Program-made: the position numbers and the translations under genes
The notes under the pieces: generated by a model
Databases searched by the model: none
What the model was told of the DNA's origin: nothing
Seen by the model: the letters and a program-made list of their open reading frames with translations, nothing else
Part shown: in pieces, positions 1 through 6,691 of the stretch
How the letters are laid out: each line of letters begins with the position of its first letter
Position numbering within the stretch: the first letter of the stretch is position 1
DNA from: JABDJL01 sp047614505
GTDB taxonomy: Bacteria > Pseudomonadota > Gammaproteobacteria > Xanthomonadales > SZUA-36
Length of the DNA stretch: 9,680 nt
Reading direction: 5' to 3'
Assembly: GCA_047614505.1 (NCBI GenBank)
Contig: JBLHGQ010000109.1
Span: 1 to 9,680 of the forward strand

Positions 1-242
1 TGATCCGTTGCCGCAATCGTATCCATTTGCCCGGCATAGTCATGTACCGCATAAAGACACACCTCAAGCAGCGCCTCTTCCTTGGATTTAAAGTAGTAGT
101 ACAAGCTGCCCTGTTTGATTCCCAGATGTTCAGCGATGTCCCCGGTACTTGAACCGTGATAACCCTTTTCAGCAAAAACAGCTGCCGCAGAACGAATAGC
201 GTCCTGACGATGCGATTGATATTTTTCTGCTGTATTGGACAA
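1..242 (-). CDS. TetR/AcrR-family transcriptional repressor, N-terminal part (runs off the left edge)
   Basis: The visible 80 residues hold a complete TetR-type DNA-binding domain: helix 1 (about residues 11-26, ending in AVFAEKGYHG), then the helix-turn-helix STGDIAEHLGIKQGSLYYYF (32-51) followed by KSKEEALL, the classic junction to the ligand-binding domain. The ligand-binding part lies outside the window, so the inducer cannot be read. The start is taken as TTG at 242-240, because an in-frame TAA lies at 257-255, no ATG or GTG comes between, and AAGGA (255-251) is well spaced from the TTG. The gene is transcribed away from the flavoprotein gene at 547, and the shared intergenic region holds palindromes likely to be its operators. 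By position it probably represses itself and the divergent gene, and perhaps the quaternary-amine operon. Family is certain; target and effector are inferred. Confidence 0.9.
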   Translation of the reverse strand, partial: MSNTAEKYQSHRQDAIRSAAAVFAEKGYHGSSTGDIAEHLGIKQGSLYYYFKSKEEALLEVCLYAVHDYAGQMDTIAATD

Positions 243-270
243 AAAAGTTCTTCCTTAACAAGGAGGCGTA

Positions 271-290
271 ATTCTATAGATCAATAGAAT
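271..290. promoter_or_regulatory. Palindromic operator candidate 1 (probable TetR-family site)
   Basis: ATTCTATAGATCAATAGAAT has perfect 7-bp arms (ATTCTAT / ATAGAAT) around AGATCA; the only break in the 20-bp symmetry is at the two bases next to the central GATC. It lies across the -10 and spacer of the tetR promoter, the usual place for autorepression. That it is bound by the adjacent TetR protein is inferred from position and symmetry. Confidence 0.6.
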
Positions 291-299
291 AAAAATCAA
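271..299 (-). promoter_or_regulatory. Sigma-70-type promoter of the tetR gene
   Basis: On the minus strand, TTGATT (299-294) stands 17 bp before TAGAAT (276-271), matching the TTGACA / TATAAT consensus at 4 and 5 of 6 positions. Transcription would begin about 20 bases before the TTG start codon at 242. The first palindrome covers the -10 element and part of the spacer. Confidence 0.5.
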
Positions 300-342
300 C
301 ATATTTAAAATAACAATATATACCAATAGTTTATGCATTTTG

Positions 343-364
343 TTTATCTATTGATCCAGATAAA
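343..364. promoter_or_regulatory. Palindromic operator candidate 2
   Basis: TTTATCT (343-349) and AGATAAA (358-364) form perfect 7-bp arms about an 8-bp spacer. TCTATTGATC (347-356) within it is identical to the minus-strand sequence at 288-279 in the first palindrome, so both sites could be read by one protein. A weak plus-strand promoter, TTGTTT (340-345), 17 bp, AATAAA (363-368), overlaps it and could serve the gene at 547. Binding and promoter use are inferred. Confidence 0.45.
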
Positions 365-546
365 TAAATAAAAAAGGGCGGCCTCAATGCATTCGTCTTG
401 AGTCTGCGGACTCTGTCCGGAATCCACAGACCATGATTGACGGAAACATGTCGCCTCATTGCTCTCGAAATGGTCTTTCTTGAGGTAGAATCGTGCGGTT
501 ATTGATGCCGTCATGCATATTTAAATTTCAGCCTAAGGAGTTTTGA

Positions 547-2970
547 GTGAGATCACATGCTCGTATTGTCATAGTCGGTGGCGGCATCATGGGTGTCGGC
601 CTGCTTTATCACCTTGCTGAAGAAGGTGCCAAAGATCTCCTGCTAATCGAAAAGGGTGAATTGACCTCCGGCTCGACCTGGCATGCAGCGGGACAATGCC
701 CCAGCCTGGTGGGCGACTTCAATATGGCCAAAATACACCATCATGGCAATACGCTTTATCCCCGGCTCGAAGAACTGACCGGGCAATACACCTCCTGGCA
801 TGGCTGCGGTGGCATCAGGCTGGCCAGAACCAAGGAGGATATTGACTGGTTCAAATATATGGCGGGTTTTGCAGACGATATTGGCTTTCGTATGCAGATC
901 ATCGGGCCTGACGAAATACGTAAAATACATCCATTTCTCGAATTGGATGGAGTCCTCGCCGGTGCCTGGACTCTGGATGACGGGCATGCAGACCCAGCCG
1001 GTCTTACCTTTGCAATGGCCAAAGGTGCGACCAATATGGGTGCCGAAATCATGCGTCATAACCGTGTAACCGACCTCGTTCAGCTACCATCTGGTGAGTG
1101 GGACGTGGTTACTGAAAAAGGCACTGTACGGGCTGAGATTGTGGTGAACGCTGCAGGTGTTTACGCTCGAAATATCATGCAAATGCTCGGCAGGGATTTG
1201 CCGATCTGCAATATGGAGCACCACTATCTGGTGACCGGCCCGGTGGCCGAATTTATGGATCGTGATGATGAGGTTCCGGTTGTGCGGGACCCTTATGCGC
1301 ATTGTTATTTACGCCAGGAGCAAAAGTCAGGTTTGATTGGCGTGTATGAGCGGGAAAACATGGTTCAGGCATGGGCACCGACCGGGCTGCCTGCATGGGA
1401 ATCGGATAGTGAACTGTTTCCTGAGAACTATGACCGAATCATGCCGTGGCTGGAGCGCGCACTTGAAAGAATACCCAGTTGGGCAGATGCCGGAATTAAA
1501 CGTGTTGTGAATGGTGCCATTCCACATACCACTGACGGCCCTCCACTGTTGGGTCCCGAGCCGGGATTGCGTAATTTCTGGCAGGCCTGCGGTGCCTCTT
1601 TTGGCATTGCCCAGGGTGCAGGCTGTGGCAAATATCTTGCCCAATGGATTTTGTATGGTGATTCTGAAATCAATATGAGCAGTTTCGACCCCAGACGTTT
1701 TAGCGGCTATGTGAATGAAGATTTTCGTATTGCCCGTGCTTTCCAGGATTATGGATACACATACACCACTTCGTATCCGGGAGAAGAGCTTCCTGCTGGG
1801 CGCAATGTCAGAACCGGGCCATTGCACGATAAATTAAAGGCAATGGGCTGTGTGCATGCAGTGACCAATGGCTGGGAGAGGCCCAAGTGGTTTTCCCTGG
1901 ATGGCAGGGAAGAAAAATACAGCCGCCGTCGCAATAATGTGTTCGACGTGATCGGTGAAGAGTGTAAAGCGGTTCAGGAACGTGTTGGCCTGATGGATTT
2001 CACCGGGTTTTCCAAATTTGAAGTCAGTGGTCCAGACGCATTCTCGTTTCTGAACCGGATTTGTGCCAATCGCATATCTGCAAAAGATGGCGGAGTGGCG
2101 CTGACCCATACCTTGTCAGAAAATGGTCGTATCTTTGGCGAAATGACGGTGACACGACTGGCGCACGACCGTTACTACGTTCTGTCAGCGGCTCTGGCAG
2201 AGATTCGTGACTTTGATCATTTTGAGAAATCGGTGAAGGATAACGAAAATGTCACGATCACAAATGTCACTGAGGATCGTGGTGTACTTGTTGTTGCTGG
2301 CCCGCGCTCGCGGGAGTTGCTTGCCGGTCTGACTGATTCCAGCCTAGAAAATGACGCATTCCCATGGTTAAGCGCCCAGGAAATCACCCTTGGCGGTGTG
2401 CTTGTGCGAGCACTTCGGGTGAATTATGTCGGTGAGTTGGGTTGGGAATTGCATCCGCGAATTGAAGACATGGAGACTGTTTTTGATGCCGTGTGGGAAG
2501 CAGGTCAGCCTTTGGGTGTCGCCAATTTCGGGTTATATGCGGTTAACAGCCTGCGCATTGAAAAGTCCTACCATGGTTGGGGCAGTGACTTGACCAACGA
2601 GATTAATATGCTCGAGGCCGGTATGTCGCGATTTATTCGCTTTGAGAAGGATGACTTTACCGGCAAGCAGGCGACACTTAATGATCAGGAAGAGGGTCTG
2701 AAGTGGGAAATGATTTATTTCGAAGTCGATGCCACCGATTCTGACATCCGTGGCGCAGAGCCCATATTTGCAGGAGAGAAATGTATTGGTATCACCACAT
2801 CTGGTGCCTATGGCTATCGCAGCGGAAAGAGCCTGGGCTTCGGCACCGTTCGCACTGGATCAAGGCACGAAAATACGCAGATGGAAGTGAAACTGCTAGG
2901 CGAGCGACACGCTTTACGGCCGCTCAGCAAGCCTGCCTATGATCCAGTCAACGAGCGTCTAAAAGCCTGA
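547..2970 (+). CDS. FAD-dependent amine dehydrogenase with C-terminal GcvT domains (dimethylglycine/sarcosine dehydrogenase family)
   Basis: Predicted to oxidise an N-methyl group of a secondary or tertiary amine and pass the one-carbon unit to tetrahydrofolate. The 807 residues match the usual length of dimethylglycine and sarcosine dehydrogenases. A Rossmann motif GGGIMG (11-16) with acidic E35 binds FAD. GSTWHAAG puts H46 where mitochondrial DMGDH and SARDH carry covalent flavin. NAAG (201-204) and the TTDGPPLLG region (328-336) complete the DAO fold, with a linker domain to about 425. GcvT follows from about 430 to 700 (YVGELGWELH at 628-637, LRIEKSYHGWGSDL at 669-682) and then a GcvT C-terminal barrel. 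The start is GTG at 547, with AAGGAG (535-540) six bases upstream. The T-protein segment reads GRIFGEMTV (527-535) and lacks the usual Asp-Asp. Substrate is inferred: dimethylglycine fits the context best, but sarcosine or another methylamine is possible. Confidence 0.85.
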   Translation: MRSHARIVIVGGGIMGVGLLYHLAEEGAKDLLLIEKGELTSGSTWHAAGQCPSLVGDFNMAKIHHHGNTLYPRLEELTGQYTSWHGCGGIRLARTKEDIDWFKYMAGFADDIGFRMQIIGPDEIRKIHPFLELDGVLAGAWTLDDGHADPAGLTFAMAKGATNMGAEIMRHNRVTDLVQLPSGEWDVVTEKGTVRAEIVVNAAGVYARNIMQMLGRDLPICNMEHHYLVTGPVAEFMDRDDEVPVVRDPYAHCYLRQEQKSGLIGVYERENMVQAWAPTGLPAWESDSELFPENYDRIMPWLERALERIPSWADAGIKRVVNGAIPHTTDGPPLLGPEPGLRNFWQACGASFGIAQGAGCGKYLAQWILYGDSEINMSSFDPRRFSGYVNEDFRIARAFQDYGYTYTTSYPGEELPAGRNVRTGPLHDKLKAMGCVHAVTNGWERPKWFSLDGREEKYSRRRNNVFDVIGEECKAVQERVGLMDFTGFSKFEVSGPDAFSFLNRICANRISAKDGGVALTHTLSENGRIFGEMTVTRLAHDRYYVLSAALAEIRDFDHFEKSVKDNENVTITNVTEDRGVLVVAGPRSRELLAGLTDSSLENDAFPWLSAQEITLGGVLVRALRVNYVGELGWELHPRIEDMETVFDAVWEAGQPLGVANFGLYAVNSLRIEKSYHGWGSDLTNEINMLEAGMSRFIRFEKDDFTGKQATLNDQEEGLKWEMIYFEVDATDSDIRGAEPIFAGEKCIGITTSGAYGYRSGKSLGFGTVRTGSRHENTQMEVKLLGERHALRPLSKPAYDPVNERLKA

Positions 2971-2982
2971 TCAGAGGTTCCT

Positions 2983-4530
2983 TTATTTTGGGCGGCCCAT
3001 TTCCTCTCTGGACAGGAAGATTGGAAATTCCTCACGGATTGCTGCGTCGGTTTCGTCACTGATGTGCCTGGGGTGGTGGCTGGCGATAATTTCGTCACGG
3101 CGTTTGACCGCTTTGTCCAATATCACAGGTTGTCCGGCAGCCGCAAATTCCACGGGGCTCATTCGATCGGATAGTTCCGGATAGAAGTACTCGCTTTGCA
3201 TCACCTTAAGTGTCTGATCGGCGGCAAGATAATGCCCTACACCGCTCAAACATACTTTTTTCAGGGTTTCAAAACCAAGGGTGTCTTCATTTACTTTGAT
3301 GCCGCGTGTAGCGCGAAGTGCGGCCCCCAGCATGTCATTATCGATCAAAATACTTTCCGGGCAGGCACTCAACAGGCTGGCATACATGCCGGCTGACTCA
3401 TAAACAATATTGGCGCCACCAAGAGCCGCTGCCTGCACTGTTGAACTTCTCTCGGCACCTGCCTGAATATCCGGATACTTCGCATCGCTCATTCCACAGG
3501 CGGTTCCAAATGGTAAATCAAATACATTGCCCATCTGCGCACATGCCGCAGAAAGTAGTCCCTGTTCAGGTGAACCGCCACTCATTGCGCCGGTGCGTAA
3601 GTCAGAAACAAACGGCCAGCAACCCACAATTGCAGGGGCGCCCGGCTTGATGGCATTGAGGTAAACAAGCCCACCAAGGCATTCGGCCCAGGCCTGGGCA
3701 ACAGCACCGGCAAGGCAGGGAGGCGTGGTTGCACCGGCCTGTCCTGCAGAAAGCAACAACACAGGCATACCGCCTTCGACAGCAACACGCAGGCACTCAA
3801 GTGCTTCAGAAGTGAATTTCATCGGTGGTACAACAAAGCAATTGGATTGGCTGACAAAAGGCCGGGCGCGCCAGGCTTCCTCGCTGCCTGCGACCATATG
3901 TAAAAGCTTCAAGGACTTTTCAAGATGCTCAACATCAACCCAGCTCGAGCCCACATGCTTGCTGGTGCCTGCGATAGAGCAGTACAGAGTATTGAGGTCC
4001 ATCTGGTAGTTATCAGCGATGTCACGCAATACGCACATGCGCTGAAAAATGTGAATATGCTCACAGGTATCGGCAATGCGCGCCATGTCGAATAAATCCT
4101 GGGCTTGCGATTCCCGGTACTCACGTTTGACTGAATCGGCAATTAGGACGGCGGCGCCAGCGGTGGCGAAATGTACTCTGGAACCACTCAGCAATACGTC
4201 ATGCTTAGGGTCCTGGCCGTGCAGTGTGATATTTCGTGCTGCCAATAAAAGGGCGTGATCAACCACTTCCCGTGGCATTCGCAAGCGACCGTCATCACCC
4301 ATTACAGCGCCAATGGCAGTGCAGGTCTCAATGCAATGAGGGGTGGCGTCAGCAAACCCGACTTCTTCAAGGATTCTGTAACAAGTGTCGCGTACAGCTT
4401 CGACATCTGAATCCGTGAGCGGCTTGAATTGTCCACCTGATTCGCCTGGTTGAACAGGTTTCATGTGTTCGGCCAGGGGAGCGGCACGAACTGCTTTGCG
4501 GGCTACGCGGCCGCCTGATCTTCTTACCAT
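2983..4530 (-). CDS. Trimethylamine methyltransferase family protein (MttB-like, non-pyrrolysine)
   Basis: A member of the MttB superfamily, whose known members move a methyl group from trimethylamine or from quaternary amines (glycine betaine, carnitine, proline betaine, gamma-butyrobetaine) to a corrinoid protein. The 515 residues begin with a basic Arg/Ala-rich segment ending in APLAEHMKPV (17-26), then the TIM-barrel body, with SGGSPEQGLL (317-326) and SDAKYPDIQAGAE (348-360) as the family signature. There is no internal amber codon and the gene ends in TAA, so it is not a pyrrolysine-type trimethylamine enzyme. A quaternary-amine substrate such as glycine betaine is therefore likelier. 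The ATG at 4530 follows AGGGA (4540-4536). It is last in the operon, 101 bp after the HD gene, and ends 12 bp from the convergent flavoprotein gene. No corrinoid protein or reactivase lies in the window, so the methyl acceptor is unknown. Confidence 0.85.
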   Translation of the reverse strand: MVRRSGGRVARKAVRAAPLAEHMKPVQPGESGGQFKPLTDSDVEAVRDTCYRILEEVGFADATPHCIETCTAIGAVMGDDGRLRMPREVVDHALLLAARNITLHGQDPKHDVLLSGSRVHFATAGAAVLIADSVKREYRESQAQDLFDMARIADTCEHIHIFQRMCVLRDIADNYQMDLNTLYCSIAGTSKHVGSSWVDVEHLEKSLKLLHMVAGSEEAWRARPFVSQSNCFVVPPMKFTSEALECLRVAVEGGMPVLLLSAGQAGATTPPCLAGAVAQAWAECLGGLVYLNAIKPGAPAIVGCWPFVSDLRTGAMSGGSPEQGLLSAACAQMGNVFDLPFGTACGMSDAKYPDIQAGAERSSTVQAAALGGANIVYESAGMYASLLSACPESILIDNDMLGAALRATRGIKVNEDTLGFETLKKVCLSGVGHYLAADQTLKVMQSEYFYPELSDRMSPVEFAAAGQPVILDKAVKRRDEIIASHHPRHISDETDAAIREEFPIFLSREEMGRPK

Positions 4531-4631
4531 GTCATTCCCTTTTAGTGGAGAAAGGCCTCCAACTGCAGCGGTCTAAAAACAATTGGCGAAATATTGCCTA
4601 TCAATCTCAATTTCCGCAAGAAAAATCAACC
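4531..4631 (-). other. Gap between HD and MttB-like genes, possible internal promoter
   Basis: This 101-bp gap is the widest inside the minus-strand operon. On the minus strand it contains TTGAGA (4610-4605), 5 of 6 to the -35 consensus, but the matching -10 position (GCCAAT, 4587-4582) is poor. No hairpin with a T-run was found, so read-through into the methyltransferase gene is the simplest view, with a weak secondary promoter possible. Confidence 0.25.
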
Positions 4632-5198
4632 TTAGTAAAACGTACCCGGTTCACGTGCAAAAATTTGCCGGACCAGGGGCTCAAAATGTTTTAGATGCTG
4701 TGTTTTGTAGACCGGATCGAAGGACGTCTGATCCCAGCGCGCACAAAAATCTGCACAGGCTTCGAAATATTCATGATCTCGAAATTGATCGCGGGCATTC
4801 GGGTCAGCTCCTATGTATTGAAAATAATAGTAACCCTGGAACAAGCCGTGGTGCTTAATGATCCAATGGTTTTTCCTGCTGACATAAGGTGCCACTAAAG
4901 CAGCAGCCGCCTGCGAATGATTGGCCGGTGCCAGGATCTCTCCAATATCGTGCAGCAAGGCGCAAAAAATGGTTTCATCATCAGCGCCATCACGTTCAGC
5001 GCGGGTGGCCGTTTGTAAACTGTGCCCCAATCGGCTGATCTGATGAGGCGAATCTCCATCCATTGCGTTTAACCATTCCAAAACACGATCGGCTTGCCCG
5101 GCAACAACCGACGCATCATGCGCACAAACGAGGTCATAATCTGCCTGCGTGCCGTACTCCATTGCAGTGAAACTGACTTTGTCTGAAGTTTTGCTCAT
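4632..5198 (-). CDS. HD-domain protein, PhnZ/TmpB-like putative diiron oxygenase
   Basis: A small soluble HD-fold protein of 188 residues. The metal-site pattern is visible: H59 (in LGHSLQTA), H83-D84 (in LLHDIGE), H94 (in PANHSQAA), H116-H117 (in IIKHHGLF) and D156 (in RWDQTSFDP). The stretch GHSLQTATRAERDGADDE with LLHDIGE recalls the HD proteins of phosphonate operons, and H59 to H83 and H94 to H117 spacings fit PhnZ/TmpB, which use O2 and a mixed-valence diiron centre. The Tyr and Glu that bind substrate in PhnZ, 10 and 7 residues before the first ligand His, would be D49 and H52 here, so a phosphonate substrate is doubtful. Its ATG shares one base with the stop of the aldehyde dehydrogenase gene (TAATG), indicating translational coupling. 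Fold is confident; oxygenase function is inferred, and an ordinary HD phosphohydrolase remains possible. Confidence 0.75.
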   Translation of the reverse strand: MSKTSDKVSFTAMEYGTQADYDLVCAHDASVVAGQADRVLEWLNAMDGDSPHQISRLGHSLQTATRAERDGADDETIFCALLHDIGEILAPANHSQAAAALVAPYVSRKNHWIIKHHGLFQGYYYFQYIGADPNARDQFRDHEYFEACADFCARWDQTSFDPVYKTQHLKHFEPLVRQIFAREPGTFY

Positions 5199-6691
5199 TA
5201 GTAAGTTCTCGGAACCTTGCCAAGGTTGGCGTAGATCGTTTTCAGCTGGGTGTAATACTCGATCGCCTGCAAACCATTTTCACGGCCCAGTCCGGAATGT
5301 TTGTAACCACCAAATGGTACTTCGGGCGGTGTAATGTTGTAGTCATTGATCCACACCATACCAGCCTGAATCTGATTGGCGACTCGATGTGCCTTATTAA
5401 AATCACTGCTGAAAACGGCACCGGAAAGACCAAAGTTGGTGTTATTGGCACGGTCTATTGCCTCACTTTCAGATTCAAATGACAGGACTGACATCAGGGG
5501 ACCAAAAACCTCCTGCTGTACAAATTCCATTTCATCATTGCAGTCGGCAAAAATCGCTGGCGAAACATAGTAGCCATTGGCGAAATCGCCCTGCGACATA
5601 TCATCACCCCCACATACATGTCGCGCAGCACTTTGTTTGGCGATATTCATATATCCCATCACCTTTTCGTGTTGTTCCCGACTGACCAGTGGCCCCATTT
5701 GAGTTTGCGGGTCAAAGGGATCACCAATCCGGATGACCCTGGCCCTGCTCGCCAATTCTTCAATAAAGGCTGTGTAAATACCCTTTTGCACAAAGACTCT
5801 GGTGCCGTTAGAACAAACCTGTCCGGTAGAAAAGAAGTTGGCAACAAGTGCGGCATTAATGGCGCTGTCGAAGTCAGCATCATCAAAAACGATGATTGGT
5901 GATTTCCCTCCCAATTCAAGCGTGACCTTTTTCAAATCGGCAGCGGCGCTGGCCAGTACTTTCTTGCCGGTTTCTACTGAACCCGTGAGCGATATCTTGG
6001 CCACTTTTGCATGTGTAATTAAGGCTGCACCGGTTTCCCTGCCTCCCTGAACCACATTGAACACGCCGGGTGGCATACCCGCTTCTGTGTAGATTTCGGC
6101 GAGCCGCAGTGCTGACAAAGGGGTTTGCTCGGCCGGTTTGAAGACCATAGTGTTGCCGCATGCCAGGGCGGGGCCGGATTTCCACATCGCGATTTGAATC
6201 GGATAATTCCAGGCACCGATACCAGCGCACACTCCGATTGGTTCGCGTCTGACCATCGCAAATGCATCGGGAGGCAGGTCAATGTGCTGACCATGAATGG
6301 ATTGTGCAACACCGGCAAAGTACTCAAGTACATCGGCACCGGTTTTGATATCAACTTCTGAAGTTTCAGAAACCGGTTTCCCGGTATCAAGCGTTTCAAG
6401 CAAGGCCAATTCATTATTCCGTTCGCGCAATATGCTGGCTGCTTTCCTTAATATTTGTCCACGCTCAACTGCCGGCATCCGGGCCCATTCCTGAAAAGCA
6501 ACGTGAGAAGAGGCCACTGCCTGGTCAATGAGTTCTTTATCCGCCACTTCAACTTCGCAAATGATCTGGTCATTGCCAGGGTGGCGGTTACTGAAAGTCT
6601 CGCCGGTGTTGTTGGCAACAAATGTCCCACCGACATAGCTTTGCTGAACCGGCAACCTTGTTTCCGGGCCGTACTTATCTGAAGAGCTCAT
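5198..6691 (-). CDS. betB: Betaine-aldehyde / trimethylaminobutyraldehyde dehydrogenase (BetB/ALDH9 type)
   Basis: NAD(P)-dependent aldehyde dehydrogenase that should oxidise a trimethylammonio-aldehyde to the acid. At 497 residues it has full ALDH length, with N162 (GAWNYP), K185 (VFKPAE), the cofactor loop LTGSVETG (235-242), general base E259 (LELGGKSP) and nucleophile C293 (GQVCSNGTRVF). NYPIQIAMWKSGPALACGN and the NGTRVF context are those of BetB and human ALDH9A1. FNVVQGG and the C-terminal FGGYKHSGLGREN fit both, so betaine aldehyde and 4-trimethylaminobutyraldehyde are both credible substrates. The start overlaps the stop of the synthetase gene as ATGA (6691-6688), and AAGGA lies nine bases before the ATG. 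No choline dehydrogenase gene is beside it, so the aldehyde need not come from choline. Class is very sure; the symbol is a best match, not proof of substrate. Confidence 0.9.
   Translation of the reverse strand: MSSSDKYGPETRLPVQQSYVGGTFVANNTGETFSNRHPGNDQIICEVEVADKELIDQAVASSHVAFQEWARMPAVERGQILRKAASILRERNNELALLETLDTGKPVSETSEVDIKTGADVLEYFAGVAQSIHGQHIDLPPDAFAMVRREPIGVCAGIGAWNYPIQIAMWKSGPALACGNTMVFKPAEQTPLSALRLAEIYTEAGMPPGVFNVVQGGRETGAALITHAKVAKISLTGSVETGKKVLASAAADLKKVTLELGGKSPIIVFDDADFDSAINAALVANFFSTGQVCSNGTRVFVQKGIYTAFIEELASRARVIRIGDPFDPQTQMGPLVSREQHEKVMGYMNIAKQSAARHVCGGDDMSQGDFANGYYVSPAIFADCNDEMEFVQQEVFGPLMSVLSFESESEAIDRANNTNFGLSGAVFSSDFNKAHRVANQIQAGMVWINDYNITPPEVPFGGYKHSGLGRENGLQAIEYYTQLKTIYANLGKVPRTY

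Larger units (their letters stand above)
243..546. promoter_or_regulatory. Divergent tetR / flavoprotein intergenic regulatory region
   Basis: These 304 bp hold no gene that I can support. The part from 271 to 370 has only 18 G or C in 100 bases, much lower than the flanking genes, and carries two inverted repeats plus a third copy of the hexamer CAATAG (324-329). The part from about 380 to 530 has ordinary composition and would be the 5' leader of the flavoprotein mRNA. It contains a short hairpin GAGTC-TGCG-GACTC (400-413) and a longer-range pairing AGACCAT (428-434) with ATGGTCT (470-476). No riboswitch class was recognised and no U-tract follows the hairpin. Confidence 0.7.

Noticed and set aside
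400..413. Hairpin GAGTC-TGCG-GACTC as a terminator or attenuator
   Set aside because: The stem is only 5 bp and no T-run follows; left as a feature of the leader with no assigned role.
433..483. Short open frame in the leader of the flavoprotein gene (ATG, 16 codons, TGA)
   Set aside because: No ribosome-binding site precedes it and the composition is not distinctive; nothing supports translation.
643..1059. Antisense open frames inside the flavoprotein gene, and similar ones opposite the operon genes
   Set aside because: They mirror well-supported coding regions, lack recognisable domains or ribosome sites, and read as frame shadows.
2983..4530. Possible pyrrolysine-containing trimethylamine methyltransferase
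   Set aside because: The frame has no internal TAG codon and ends at TAA; the product is complete at 515 residues.
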